A stretch of 64,000 bases of DNA from Brugia malayi (GCF_000002995.4 NW_025062476.1:12026501-12090500), one strand, 5' to 3'. Shown: positions 16,141 to 29,600, numbered from the stretch's first letter. The notes: a model not told the origin generated them from the sequence alone. Made by a program: numbers and translations.

Positions 16141-18691
16141 TTAATTATTACTATTCATAAGCTCACTATTAATATTTTTCATTGTTTGAACATTAATCGT
16201 TTCCGCTACGATATCACTAGCATTTTCAGTTGTATTATCTTTCTGCCTTTCAATATTATCATTATTTTTCATATTTCCCTGACATTTACTACTATCAATG
16301 ATACCTTTTCTTCTTGGAATCACATCAAAAAATGACTTCTTCCATGACTGATTTTCCGTGTAGCGTAATAAAATTTCAAAAACTTGATTAACCGTTAGTA
16401 CCTGAAACAAGCAACAGTAAAATTTACATTCACATATATATTGAATATACTAGGAAATTTTAGAATTTTCTTTTTATAAGTGAATATAATTTTCTAGTAG
16501 CCAAAAAAAAAAAACATTTTTTCTCAACTTATGTTATAGGGAGAAAAGTTTTTTTTTTCTTTTTTTTTTTACAAAAATTATTGTGAATGTTGCATAGCAA
16601 TTCATATTAAGAAATTAAATGAAAGTTTCCATCATTTAATGAACTGATTGCCATTCAACATAATGCAATTTGCAATTTGCATGATTGTTTTTTGCAATTG
16701 CATATTGAACATGCCAAAATGCAAGTCAATAATATATCATTCATGATATTAGCCATCTTGTTACTTTATTTGTTTCAATAGATGAAATTGCATTCCCATA
16801 ATGCTAATTATTTTAATTTTGCAATAATATTACTATTTTTATTTCCATTCTTCAACAACACTTTAAAAAAAAAAAAAAAACACTACAATACTATTATCAA
16901 TGAAATTTATAGAAATATTATCATAAAATGACATTCTTTCAAAAGAGATATGATTAAAAATATTGTAATATCAATTATCATTGATAAATATTTTTTAAGA
17001 AGATATAAGTGATAAAATTTAATCACCTTTCGTGTTTGTAACATAATATATTCAGCAATAGGTAATCGAGCATGCGCATATCCTTTTTCTGTTGCTAATT
17101 TTAAGCAATGTCCTTTGAGAGAATTGTGATCTAACAAACCACCAATCACATACCTAAATATTTTTCTATTCAAATAAGTAGCAAAAATTAAACAAGAGTT
17201 AAAATATTTAAAAATTTAAATTTCCAAAAATTACCAAAAGAGGAAATGGAAATGAAATGAGTGTCAAAATTAAATGCATATTCAAATTTTTCTTGTCATC
17301 GGAAAATTTTAAATATACAGCTGTTATTAGGAGTGAATTTAATTGGATGAAGATATTTTTTGGTATTTGATTAAATCTACAGTAATAAAAAGGAAGATTA
17401 AAATTATGGAATGTATAAACAGTGCAAAATAAAAAGACATTACAAACCTACACTTTTGAACTATCAAGTTTTTGCAATGAATTTTCTGAATCTGCTGTCA
17501 GATAGACAATGTCATCTTTTTCAAATACCACATCAAGAGGTTTTTCTTCAAATACCACATCCCAGTGATGATTGTTTGGGTTATCAAAAAATAGCTGAAA
17601 AATAAAATTTTCATTTCAAATCATCACAAAAGCAAACTATAAAATTTTTGTAAAGAAAGAAAATTCTACCTTTAAAAAAAAATATATTTTAAAGAAGATA
17701 GAGATCTTAATAATATTTTTTTTAATATTTAACAATGAAATGAAACAAATAAATAAACAAAAACTTTGTTCTGAGGACCAGAAAAGCCAACAACGCTGAA
17801 TTGCAAAGGATTTTTAGCTCGACGATTTACAGCATATGCATGAGATAGCTGAACAAAAAGATGACGAATATCTTTTGGTCGCATCAGTGATTCAAACTGC
17901 ATATCAATAGCAACTCGTTGCTTACAATTTGAATTTTCCATTCGGCTATAAGAACAAATTATATTAAACCATGAAATTTAAAAAAAAAAACAAACAAAAA
18001 TTTTACAAAGAAATTATAGATAAAATAAAATTGCAACAGTTCAAAAATATTGCCACAAAAATTTAAGAAATAATTTTTTAGCTAAATTTTATTACCTTAT
18101 ACGTGATCGTTTAGGTATTACACAACCAGCTTCACGTTCCGCAGCACGTTTCATTTTTTTTCTCATTCTTTCTCTAGCACGCCTATCTTTTCTGTGCGAT
18201 AATTTTTCTTGCTCTTTTTTCAATCTGAAAAAAAAATAAAATAAAATAAAAAAGAAAGGAATCAATCAATACTATAATATCCACGAAAGTATAAATGATT
18301 AAATGTAGTAAAATACATTTATTCGAAATATATTAAGAGAGAGGAGATTAATCAAAATTACATATAATATAATATAATATGTAGCATAATATTTGCAACA
18401 ATGAAATAATCTTAAATTTCACTATGTTGAAAACAAAAATAAGAAAGTCCTCAAACAATATGAACGAAACATCTAAAATTCTTCATGTAAAACTCAAACT
18501 AACTTTCTCATCTGTTTCTTAGACAGACATTTATCCATATGAGTGATATTTCCTTCATTTGAAATTTGATCAACATTCACATCATTACTTTCCACCTGTT
18601 GTTTTATAGCATTTTCACTCAGCCGTAATTCCTCTTTTCCAATAACTGTTTCCGATTTGCCTTCCAATATATAACTTTCTGAATTAGCCAT
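16141..18691 (-). CDS. TRMT10A: TRMT10A-type tRNA (guanine-9-N1) methyltransferase
   Basis: Six minus-strand exons: 18691-18504, 18224-18096, 17945-17765, 17594-17452, 17153-17027, 16401-16141; 342 residues, close to human TRMT10A (339). The enzyme methylates N1 of G9 in tRNAs using a SPOUT fold. The N-terminus is charged, with a basic helix (residues about 62-105, many Lys/Arg) as in this family. The SPOUT core contains MRPKDIRHL, DIVYLTADSE, SSKVYVIGGLLDHN (conserved Asp222), YAHARLPIAEYI and TRKVLTVNQVFEILL, ending in FFDVIPRRKG. The C-terminal 55 residues are Asn-rich and unconserved. The length and the basic N-terminus favour the nuclear/cytosolic TRMT10A/B type over the mitochondrial TRMT10C. 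The gene lies 0.7 kb downstream of the bL28m gene on the same strand. Confidence 0.93.
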
Positions 18692-18701
18692 TCAGTGCAA
18701 C

Positions 18702-18704
18702 CTA
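18702..18704 (-). promoter_or_regulatory. Candidate spliced-leader acceptor of TRMT10A
   Basis: Minus-strand TACATTCATAG lies ten bases before the ATG. The polypyrimidine tract is weak. If used, it would fit an internal gene of an operon or an SL1-type message. Confidence 0.35.
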
Positions 18705-19407
18705 TGAATGTAATTAAAACCAAATTAAGGAAATACTAAATACGCAACTCATCAAAAAAAAAAAGAAATGATAGCAACAATTAGTACTAGCTGTTTGTTT
18801 ACTACTACTCTATTTATTACCATTTATCACTCTCCCATTGCCTTCTCCTTCTTATTTTTTGCCCTAAAAATTGAAAAATTTCTAAAAACTCCAATATTCT
18901 AAACATAACAAAAATTTTCAATTACTAACAATTAGAAATGCTGTAAAGAAAGACTTGAAGGACAAGCAGAACATAGATATGAAGAAAAAAAGCAATGATT
19001 TGTTGAATTACTCTAAAGCATATGTGACTGAAATTATTTATTCTCTTTCTTCCTCTCTCTCTTTAAAACTTTTAATTTTTGAGGAAATATTGATGCATAA
19101 GGACTTGAAATATAAAACAATAGTAAATAAAGTTACAACGTCCATAATAAAAGTAAGATCAATAGTGTAAAAAATAATAAAATTAAGAAATTCTAACATT
19201 AATCATTAATAATCCTAATTACTTCAACAATTCCAAACAAAAAGCACTTTTACCACAAAATTTCTACAACTGCATAAACTTCCTACCACTGTTTGAAGTT
19301 ATTTACAAATATCATCCACAAAGATAATGATAATGTTACACGTACATTAATAAAATCACAATCAACAATTAACAATCGATATCAATACAATCAATGCAAA
19401 TTTTAAA
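18705..19407. other. Spacer between TRMT10A and MRPL28
   Basis: About 0.7 kb between the bL28m stop and the TRMT10A start, both on the minus strand. A 71-codon open frame on the plus strand (18955-19170) has no family match and is taken as chance. No independent promoter motif was recognised. Confidence 0.5.
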
Positions 19408-20054
19408 TCAATTTACTAATTTTCTCAACCGTTGTGTTGCTATTTGTATTATTTTCCTTGTTTTTTGACCAATAACTGATTCTGATTCCAATTCCTTGAT
19501 TATTTTATCATGATCAGGATTCTCTTCACCACTTGCCAATCGTTTAACTAGATCAAGCTCAAATTTATACTTTTCTGGAACCGGTTTGATACTTTCTTCA
19601 ATTTCCTGTTGTTTCCTGAAAATGGCATTCATCGTATGCATAGCTAATTTAACGTTAGTACAGGTTTGCTTTCTATATTAAAACAAATTTAAATTGTACA
19701 GAAAAACCAGAACACAAAAAAAGCAAACATTAAAAATATGCATATTTAACCCTGTTTTCTGTTTTCTTAAAAACAAACATCGAACACTAAATAAATTCGA
19801 AATGCACCAACATATCCATTTCAGTTCCAAATTATAACTCACTAACAACGATATTTATACATATATCAAACCTGCATGCTTCGTTTAAATCTAAACCAAT
19901 CCAGTCGGCTTCTTCTAATGGTATTACAAACTGCGCATATTTCTCCTTTATATAATTGTGCCGCTCTGGATCATTTGGATAATAAGTACCTTTCGCCAAA
20001 ACAAGAAGAATTTCACGCTTTAATTTATTGCCAAGCCTAGAGAATATTTTTTTG

Positions 20055-20091
<37 letters not shown>

Positions 20092-21576
20092 AAAAAATTG
20101 GTGGAAGGAATTCAAAATGCTGAAATTATGATTATTGTAAAAGTGGATAAGTGAACTTGAAAAATCACAATTTACTCATTTATAACAATTCATGATTGAA
20201 AAATATTAAATTACGATTATTAAATTTGGTTAATACTAACAGTTGTGATTTTTAAACAGAAGAAATCATACTTTGACGCAATATCAATTTCGGGAGTTTC
20301 TAACAAATATAAATCAAGCCCAAAATGCTGGTCAATTAGACGACATGTGCGCTCCGTCATGGTAATTTTCATATGCTTGTCTAGAACTTCTGAATATGCA
20401 ACAACTTTTTTCAAACTCGGAAAGAAAAAATGCGGCACCCAATGCCTTGGTAAAATCTGAAATATAAATTTATTAATTAAGCAGCAGAATGAATTTATTC
20501 AATATCATTTTAAATTTTCTAACCAATTGATGTTACCTTCTTTCTAGTATAGGGACGCGATTCTATATAACCTTTCACCACTGTTTCACCACCCCATAAT
20601 CCTTTATCAGCTTCTGGTGGATGAAAGCCAATTATCGGGTAATCCTGTAATGTGTCATGTATAATGCCAAATCTGATGCTAATGAAAAAATTTTTGAAAA
20701 TTTGGATACCAATAAGTTTCTTAAAGGATCTCCTATAGAAATCTCAGAATCTAGGGAAAATAAGTTGACGAGAAAGTTTAAAAAGTTTAAAAACTAAGTG
20801 CTTCAAAACCAAGTGAAAAGATTTTGAAAATCGTTCAATTTTGTTTTCCTTACATTCTCAATTTTACCATATCACTCATTAGAAGCATAAATTTAAATCG
20901 CGTAAATTAAGATCAAATGAAAAAAGAAAAATGCATGCTGAATTTTCATAATTTACAATTAACAAACATTATGCAGCAACTAACCTCAGTTTCTATCATT
21001 ATACGACGTTTAGCATCCCATTCATATCTGGATGTTGGTTTCCGATAATGTACAGGTTTCGCTTCACTAAGTACAAACTGCAAACAATAAAAAATAAATC
21101 ATAATCTGAACAACCTAACTACAGAGTATTTTATAACATAATATTTCATTTTGGAAAAGTATTAAAATAAAAATATATATATATATATATGTGCAAAATT
21201 AAGCATTTTTTCTACCTACGCATTTTCATCTGCATTATCTATTTTATTTAACAAATTCATGAATTTTACTAACACATCAAATTTTTGCTTAAGTATAATG
21301 AAGATCACATTAATTTGTTCATTCTCATACTTATGGATACCATTTCACTACCTCTATTTCAAATAAATTTAATAAGTTTTTCTCAAATCAAACACAAAAT
21401 CATACCTCCCAGTATCGTTTCTTATAATGATAAGGTAAACGATGTACAATAGAATCTTTATTGTCCCAAATCTCCTTATTTCGTCGTATACGCTCTGCAC
21501 GGTCCCAAGTAATTATCGGAAGTGGTGCCAAATTGGTTACAGCTTTCAAATTTTTTACCAAACATGAAGTTGTCAT
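19408..21576 (-). CDS. MRPL28: Mitochondrial ribosomal protein bL28m (MRPL28)
   Basis: Six minus-strand exons: 21576-21406, 21077-20985, 20644-20537, 20456-20272, 20036-19872, 19615-19408; 309 residues with all phases consistent. bL28m is a structural protein of the large mitochondrial ribosomal subunit. Conserved blocks from memory of the human protein are VHYRKPTSRYEW, the FHPPEADKGLWGGE motif, YSEVLDKHMKITMTERT, LIDQHFGLDLYLLETPEID and EEADWIGLDLNEA. The C-terminal extension is helical and charged. The N-terminus lacks a strongly basic cleavable presequence, as in human MRPL28. The start follows a good acceptor (TTTCAG) by seven bases. Confidence 0.93.
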
Positions 21577-21583
21577 TGTTACC

Positions 21584-21586
21584 CTG
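21584..21586 (-). promoter_or_regulatory. Candidate spliced-leader acceptor of MRPL28
   Basis: Minus-strand AAATTTCAG then GGTAACA and the ATG. The strong acceptor with a seven-base leader fits SL trans-splicing. Confidence 0.55.
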
Positions 21587-21788
21587 AAATTTCATCGTTT
21601 TTTCTTGTATAAAATAATCAAACGTAGAAATCGTTCAAACCAGGAGAAAAAATTTGTCAGAATAAAAAAAAAAAAAACCTATTTTAGATGATAAATGAAA
21701 CATAATCCGTAATACCTTCTATTAAGACATTTTCTATTTTTAATTTTTTTTTTTTTTTAAATATGATTTTTCTTCAAAACTTCATATA

Positions 21789-21967
21789 CTGATGAAATTA
21801 CGTGTTATGTCGTATACGCTTAAATTCTATAGTCATTCTGATGAAATTACGTGTCATGTAAACGTGTATAATAATTGCGATGAAATTATATCTCAATTTG
21901 CATACACGAAATTTCTACAGCCATTCTGATAAAATCACGTGTCACGTGGTACACGTATAATCTCATT
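21789..21967. repeat. 88-bp dimeric tandem duplication with CACGTG motifs
   Basis: Four related blocks start at 21789, 21838, 21877 and 21926. Spacings of 49, 39 and 49 bp show two copies of an 88-bp dimer. The shared core is CTGATGAAATTACGTGTCAT; the last block has CACGTG twice (ATCACGTGTCACGTGGTACAC). Blocks 1 and 3 end with the matching TTCTATAGTCATT / TTCTACAGCCATT. It lies about 210 bp upstream of the MRPL28 start. Confidence 0.75.
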
Positions 21968-23372
21968 TCTTATCAAAACTCTACACATAAACTTTATAAG
22001 TTTAAAAATAATTGATAAAAATGCAACAAATAAAAATAACATCGAAGTCAATCGCAACTCGTACGTATACCACTACGTCTTCAATTTCTCATATTTTGAC
22101 GTTTATTTTGCTATTTTTTCTCAATCTTTGTCGTCTCTTCTATAATAACGATATTTTGTTTCTGTTTTTTTCTCTCTCATGATTTGCTAAAAATAATATT
22201 CATAACTGATTTCTGTATTAATTTTACTATTATTCATAACTAATTTGCTATTATTCCAAATGATATTTATTTCTTATCATTTATATCAATATTTTTTCAA
22301 TGTTATCAGTAACAAAAAAAAAATTTTTCTAACTTTTAATACAGTAAGTAATAATATTCTTGTTAATTCTTATCAGTTTTTACAATCTGTAATCATTAAT
22401 TAATAATTTATCTTAAATATTTCTATTCTCTCTCTTTGTCTACGCTTTATTATATAATCTTTGACAGTAATAATGATCGTAGTATTTCATTTATCTTTTT
22501 AATTTTTTTAATCTATGTTTCATCTTTTATTTGTTTATTCTTTTCTTTTTTTTCCTCTCATTCTCTGTTATAACTGTAATCCATTATTATTTCAATATTC
22601 TCTCACACTTTCTGTCATTCAGGTATGCTACCATTAAGATTTTCCATAAAAAATTAAAATTAAAAATTAAACACTGCTTTATTGACACCTTAACATTGTC
22701 ATAATTTGCTTGTTTAGAACAACAAATGCATATCATATGTTAATCTTATCATAAGTACTTCAACTGATAACACTTCATATACTGATTAGTTTATCAGTAG
22801 GAAATTACTGACCATACATTAAATATGATCAATTTATTATCAAATTAAGCCACACTTGATAAAAATATTTTAAATAAAATTACATTAATTATACTGAATG
22901 CTTCATTTGTATGGAATTTAACATATTTACAAAGCAGTCTTGAAATTTATATCTTATTATAAAAAATACTTTATCTTGTTATCGAATTTGATATTTGTCA
23001 AAATAGTAATATTTCAATTAATTTGACATATTAGATAATTAAAGTTAATTGAATTTTATAGCAAAATAATATTAGCAGTTACTTTCATTTATTTATTTTT
23101 CTTTAAAATCTAAAAAAAAAATCCCATCAATTTTTCAAATACATATTTTAATATAATGATATATTTTAAGATTTTCACAATAATAAATGATTGCACAATA
23201 ATAAATTAATTATCTTTTGAAATAAAACCAATTTCAAAACATTTTCTTCTTTTTTTCGAGATGGAAATGGGACAATTTATCAACTTTATGCATGCACATC
23301 AATGAATTTAATTATATTATTTAATAATTGAATACTTCATTTGTTAAGATTGATTCGGAAATGCACGGATAC

Positions 23373-23386
23373 GTTGCCAAGGTAAC
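23373..23386. promoter_or_regulatory. X-box (RFX/DAF-19 site) upstream of TMEM67
   Basis: GTTGCCAAGGTAAC is an almost perfect inverted repeat. It matches the X-box consensus GTTNCCATGGNAAC at all fixed positions but one (A for T at position 8). It lies 282 bp before the meckelin ATG. RFX/DAF-19 factors switch on ciliary genes in ciliated sensory neurons, and the C. elegans transition-zone genes are known targets. Confidence 0.75.
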
Positions 23387-23667
23387 TAAAATGAGAATTT
23401 CTGTAGTTTTCCGCGAAAGTATATTACTATTGCAACGATGCATCATTATCACTAAAATCATAATTTTCTGTTGATTTTATCATAAAACTGATCATTTGAA
23501 ATCATTATTCTGTATCCATTATCATTATTCATGTACTGTTGTGCATATTTATATTAATTATTAAAATTCTTACTAATCCAATCTGCTGCTTATAATTTGT
23601 ACTAATTCCCTCTGAAGTATCATTTTTATTACTATTAACTACTATCACCGGATCAAAAGTAATTTCG

Positions 23668-26600
23668 ATGATTGATTTATTACTTCCGCTATTTTTCACG
23701 CACGTGATATATTCAGCACATGTACCACTGCTATTTAATTATATTACACCGCATAACTGCTCTAATACTACTGCTTATTTTGACTCATTAAATTTTCAAT
23801 GTCGCAATTGTAACGGAGATAGCATTGCTAGTTTCAATCATTTATACTGTATCTGTCCATCAGGAACCATCCAAATTTCTGATGGTACCTGTCAAAAATG
23901 TCAACAAGGTAAGTGTAATTTTTGCTTTATATTGTATTAAAAAAATATATATATATATCGAACAAATTGAAAAATGTATGCAAGTAATCTATTGATACGG
24001 TATTTGCATGCAAGTAATCTATTGAGACGGTATTTGCATTGCAAGTAATCTATTGATACGGTATTTGCATTGCAAGTAATCTATTGATACGGTATTTGCA
24101 TTGCAAGTAATCTATTGATACGGTATTTGCATGCAAGTAATCTATTGAGACGGTATTTGCATTGCAAGTAATCTATTGATACGGTATTTGCATTGCAAGT
24201 AATCTATTGATACGGTATTTGCATTGCAAGTAATCTATTGATACGGTATTTGCATGCAAGTAATCTATTGAGACGGTATTTGCATTGCAAGTAATCTATT
24301 GATACGGTATTTGCATTGCAAGTAATCTATTGATACGGTATTTGCATGCAAGTAATCTATTGAGACGGTATTTGCATTGCAAGTAATCTATTGATACGGT
24401 GTTTGCATTGCAAGTAATCTATTGATACGGTGTTTGCATTGCAAGTAATCTATTGATACGGTATTTGCATTGCAAGTAATCTATTGATACGGTATTTGCA
24501 TTGCAAGTAATCTATTGATACGGTATTTGCATTGCAAATAATCTATTGAGACGGTATTTGCATTGCAAGTAATCTATTGATACGGTGCTTGCATTGCAAA
24601 TAATTTATTAATAAATTTTTCACGTTTGATATTTACGCAAAAATTGTTACAATTTATTGAAGGGAAAAAAGTTAGCAGCGATGGTCACTTTTGCATTGAT
24701 TGTTCAATGACAAAAACTGAAACTCAATGTTCTTTGTGTCCATTTCGACATTTCATGCAAAGAACAATATCATCTAATGGTACTATAATGACAGAAACTT
24801 GTGCAAAGTGTCCTGCTAATAACAAAGTTTCTACTTACGGTGATACTTGCATACCGTGTCTTAAAACAGACGATAACTGTGAATGTCAGGTACCATTTCG
24901 TTTTAAAACTATGCAAATTTGACAAAGAAAAAAAAAAAGAAAAAAACATTTCTTGAAACATTCTTTGTTCTATTAATAATTTTTTTTCTTACAAAATCTT
25001 CGTTTTCCAATATAAAATTACAAAACTCTTCAAATATCTTTAGGATTATAATAACGAAATGACGCAATATTTAATTTCAATTTATTTTAAAAATTTCTGA
25101 ACTATTCCAAAATTGTGACTTTTTTTTAGGATGATGAAACATGTAAAAAAGTTGAAGAGAATAAAATGTTTGTAATGATTGAACTTGAAAATGGGTCACA
25201 GGAGAGTTCCACCTATATAGCCAAGAATATCAGAAGAGCGACAAAAGGTTGTTCAAATGGCAATACACAAGCTTGTCAGCATTTAGCAAACATTTGTGTA
25301 CTGCAAAATTATCGCATGCAAACAGCTTCGGCATGTACGGAATTCGAAAAAATTGCTAATTCTATGATTTATAAACGGTAATTCAACAAATTCAACAGTT
25401 GATAATAATTTACATTTTATCAGAATTTTCAAATGAGTTAATCTCCTTTTTTTTTTCTGTTGTATAAAATAACTTCGAACTTTAAAAATTTTTAGATGTT
25501 TTAATAATTTTGAACTGAAATATTTGCATAAAATCTATCACAAACTAGATTAACATTACTCTACTTTTATTAATCATTAATTAAATATTGCGATGAATTT
25601 TTAGAATAATAAAAAAAAAAATAATAATAAAGCAATTTAAAAATAAAAAGTTTATAATTTTTAGGAATAATGGATTATTAACTACACCAATCTTATTTTA
25701 TCACAATAGCGAAGCATCGATTGAACTATCACGTGAAACTGCTATATCAGCAAGTTTCAGTTTCAACATAAATCATCCAAATTCATTTTTAGAAATTATT
25801 CTAATTCAATATGCTCTAAATGGTACCTTCATTGGAATGAAAACACTGAGTGAAAGTAATCTGAATATTTGCTCACAGCAAAAGAATAAATTTCACTTTG
25901 GAACATTTTATCAAATGCAATGTTTCATTCAACTTCAACATTTACTGCATCTTTCTGGTGGTCAACCTATTTTTAGCGATTTATTTATTGCATTCTTGAA
26001 TAAATCTGGTCAAAAACAAATGTATGCTGTACCAATTTTAAATGAAAATATACGATTACATGGTGAATTTGTAAATCGTTTAACGCCAGATGAATTTTCT
26101 AATTCAAAATGGATCCTCACTCGACGATTATATTTTGTTGATTCAATTTCGCTGGACACTGCACAAAATTCAGCTATTATTCGTTATCCGGAAAAAATCG
26201 ATATTAGAGTACAGATACAGGTTCTGAAATTTTTTAAAATGCTATTATTTTTGTAATTTTTATGCATTAAGAATGAATAGGGAATTAAATTTTAATTTCT
26301 AGAAACATTCAAATTCCGTTATAAAAAGAGAACTGAAAAAGATTTGGCCTAATTTAGTCTCGAAAAAATGGCCAAATAATGCCTGCATATGTACGAATCC
26401 GACATGCCGAAATACAGCGTAATCCGGAAAAGCAACTTTTAGTAGAATTTGCTATTACTTATCATACGAATGAATCACAATTCTTCCTATACATCGAAAT
26501 TGCACTATTCGCCTTTGCCGTCTTATCATTCATTTTTGCTGCTATACGAGCTTACAGGTATCATTGCTATCCATTTAACAAATTTAACATTTAATCAATA

Positions 26601-29600
26601 ACTTTAAAGAAAAAGAGTAATTAATAATTTTTATAATAATATTTAATCTTTTTTATTGAAATGCAAATTATTGGCACAATTAGTGTGATGTAATATCGAA
26701 TAATTTTAGTTGGGGAAAACGTTCTGGAAAAATGATTATCGATGGTGCTACGCTTATCAAACTAATATTATTTGAATGTGAAATTTTAAGCGATGTATTT
26801 TTATTTGTTATTTTAACACCAACTCTGTTCACTGTTTTTGCATATAAAATGCAACAAATACCACAATATGTAATATTTAACAGCAAACAGGTAAGAATTT
26901 TTCCTTTTTTAAATATTTTCTTAAAAAAGAAAAAAAAGAAAGCTTAGTTTAGATTGACTATATTATAATTTACTTTATCAATAAAGTTTTAAAACTTAGT
27001 ATGAAATTTAAAATTTGTTTGAAAGTGAAACTTTTATAAAGTTATAGTAGCGTCCTAAACTTCAAATGTAAACCATAATGACATCTGACCTTTCACAAAA
27101 TGAATGAATTTTTTTTTTTCTTCAAGGAAGAGATATTACTAACATACATATTAGTAACAACGGTACTTAAATTGATCACTTTACTACACTGCAATGCTCA
27201 TTTAATTCTTACCAAAACATTCTTCATCGACTGGGAACGACCTCATGTGACCTTTAAAACAAACAACAAAGCACCTGTCTCATCTGATGTCAGAGAGGAT
27301 GTGGACATCGCTCAACCTGTTATATGGTATGACATGATATAGTTAATTTAATTTAAGTTATTGTCTCAGATTCGATTTCTTTCAAATTAACTCAGTCTTA
27401 TTTCATTTTTAAAAATTTTATAACCTCATTATTTATGAAAAAAAGAAGATCATACTCATAATACATTACATATTTATATTATATTTTATATTCTTATATC
27501 ATATTATCATCCAACGGTTATTCTATTTTACTACAATTCTTTCTATATTCGTGATTATTATTATCATTACTATTATTATTATTGTTATTATTTATAATTA
27601 TTACTATGAAATTATTATTTTTTATTCTCTCTGACTTATTGCAATTATTTGATTAATTATAATTAGCTGAAGTTTTGAAATAATAGCAAAATTTGAGAAA
27701 AAAAAAAAATGTTTGATTTTAAGGCGAACATATCTCGTAGCAAATGAATGGAACGAATTACAAGACTATCGTAAAACTAGTGTCGGTTTACAGATGATCA
27801 CTATGATTGCACTACTCAATTGGTTAAAACTTGAAAATTGGGCAGCTATTACACCTGGATTAAGTACTAGTAATATTTACATGTTGTTTAAATTTTTAAA
27901 TTTTAATTTCTATTCCAAAAAAAAGTAGTGAAATTTGAAGTAGGATGCAATTATAAATGTTTAAATTTTAAGTACATAGTATAAAAGACAAGAATAAACA
28001 TGTTTTCTTTCCTAATAAAATGCGAGGAAAAAAAAAAAAAAAGAATTATTAAATTACTTAAAAATTTTTCAATTTTACAAAAAATGTTAAGTTTGAAAAT
28101 TTCTAAAAATCTATCAAAATAATAAATTTCAGATATTCCAGTATCCACAAAGAGTACAACATTAAGTGAATTGGCTATTATCAGTAGTATATACTTAACA
28201 GTATCAGTAATTCAATGGATTTTTCGTGTTACAATTGTTGAGCAACTCTTTCTTGATCCATTTCACAATATGATCGATCTTTGTTCTATTTCAAATATTA
28301 GCATTCTTGCGCTTACGCATCCATTGCACGGATACTACATACACGGACGTTCGGTGCATGATCAAGCTGATACTGATATGATTAGAATGAATCAGTATTT
28401 ACACAGAGAGCGAGTAATACACCCTTTTTTTCTTTTTTTTTGAATTGCATAAAATTAGAAATTTTGTAAATAAGATGAAATAATGTCATGCTATATGCAT
28501 GTTTGCATGCTTATTACACGTTTATCACACGTCTATTACACGTTAAATATCAGCCATTAATATGCAAAATTATACACGTTTGAATCAATTGATTAACATA
28601 AAGATAGAAATTTTGTAAATAAGATGAAATAATGTCATGCTATATGCATGTTTGCATGCTTATTACACGTTTATCACACGTCTATTACACGTTAAATATC
28701 AGCCATTAATATGCAAAATTATACACGTTTGAATCAATTGATTAACATAAAGATAGAAATTTTGTAAATAAGATGAAATAATGTTATGCTATATGCATGT
28801 TTGAATGCTTATTACACGTCTATTAGACGTTCACACGTTTATTTAGATATTAATTATTAATATGCAAAATTATTTACATTCATATTATTGAAAAATGATT
28901 TCTCACAGGAAAATTTATGTGGTACACGTGGTTTGGAAGCAGGTAGTGGACTTCAGACTTACATCGTTAATTTACCAAAAGCATTTCGTGAACAATTTGA
29001 TGCTGCATCACAGGTATTGGAAAATGATATAGAACAATTGGATAAGCATACTGCTGATCATTTTGATGCTACAACAACTAATATACAAAAAATTGCTAAG
29101 GTATTATATGTTGTATAATTAATATATGAAAATGATAGTATTATGATTGATAGATAGCATATGTAAAGAAATTACAAGTTCATAAGAAATGCAATATTAG
29201 AAATATTTTAATTTTTATCAACAATATTTGAAATGGAATATTTTATACAAATAAGTGAGAAGTAATACAAATGATGTGCAAATAAATTAAATTAATAAGC
29301 ATAGTTAGAATTGAAAACAGAATTGAAAAAGAAAAGATTTGCATATTTTAGGGACATGAACAGTTAAATAATTTTTTAATAAAATTTATTGAACATAACA
29401 ATCCACAAGCGGATTATATTATTAACGATACATCGTTACCTGAATTGTTATGTGATATTGAATTCACTGATTCATCACATGTGGGCAATTTTATAAGGTT
29501 AGAGTAATATGCATATTTAATTAATCAATAACATTCGAAATTTTGACGAGAATAATGGATTAATTGAGATTAAGTTTTTGAGTCTTTTTTGTACTTTTAA

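Larger units (their letters stand above)
21587..23667. other. Divergent promoter region MRPL28 / TMEM67
   Basis: A 2.1-kb head-to-head spacer. It holds a duplicated CACGTG-bearing element near the MRPL28 side (21789-21967) and an X-box near the TMEM67 side (23373-23386). The rest is AT-rich with no recognised feature. Confidence 0.65.

Noticed and set aside
18955..19170. 71-codon plus-strand open frame between TRMT10A and MRPL28
   Set aside because: No family resemblance and no supporting splice or start context; its composition matches the intergenic background.
23980..24595. Regular 30/31-bp direct repeats resembling a CRISPR array
   Set aside because: Units are directly adjacent with no unique spacers, lie inside an intron of a nuclear animal gene, and no cas genes are present. 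It is a minisatellite.
26303..26357. Upstream TCTAG acceptor for TMEM67 exon 5
   Set aside because: Using it shifts the frame and runs into stops. The acceptor ending at 26357 keeps phase and restores the meckelin sequence.
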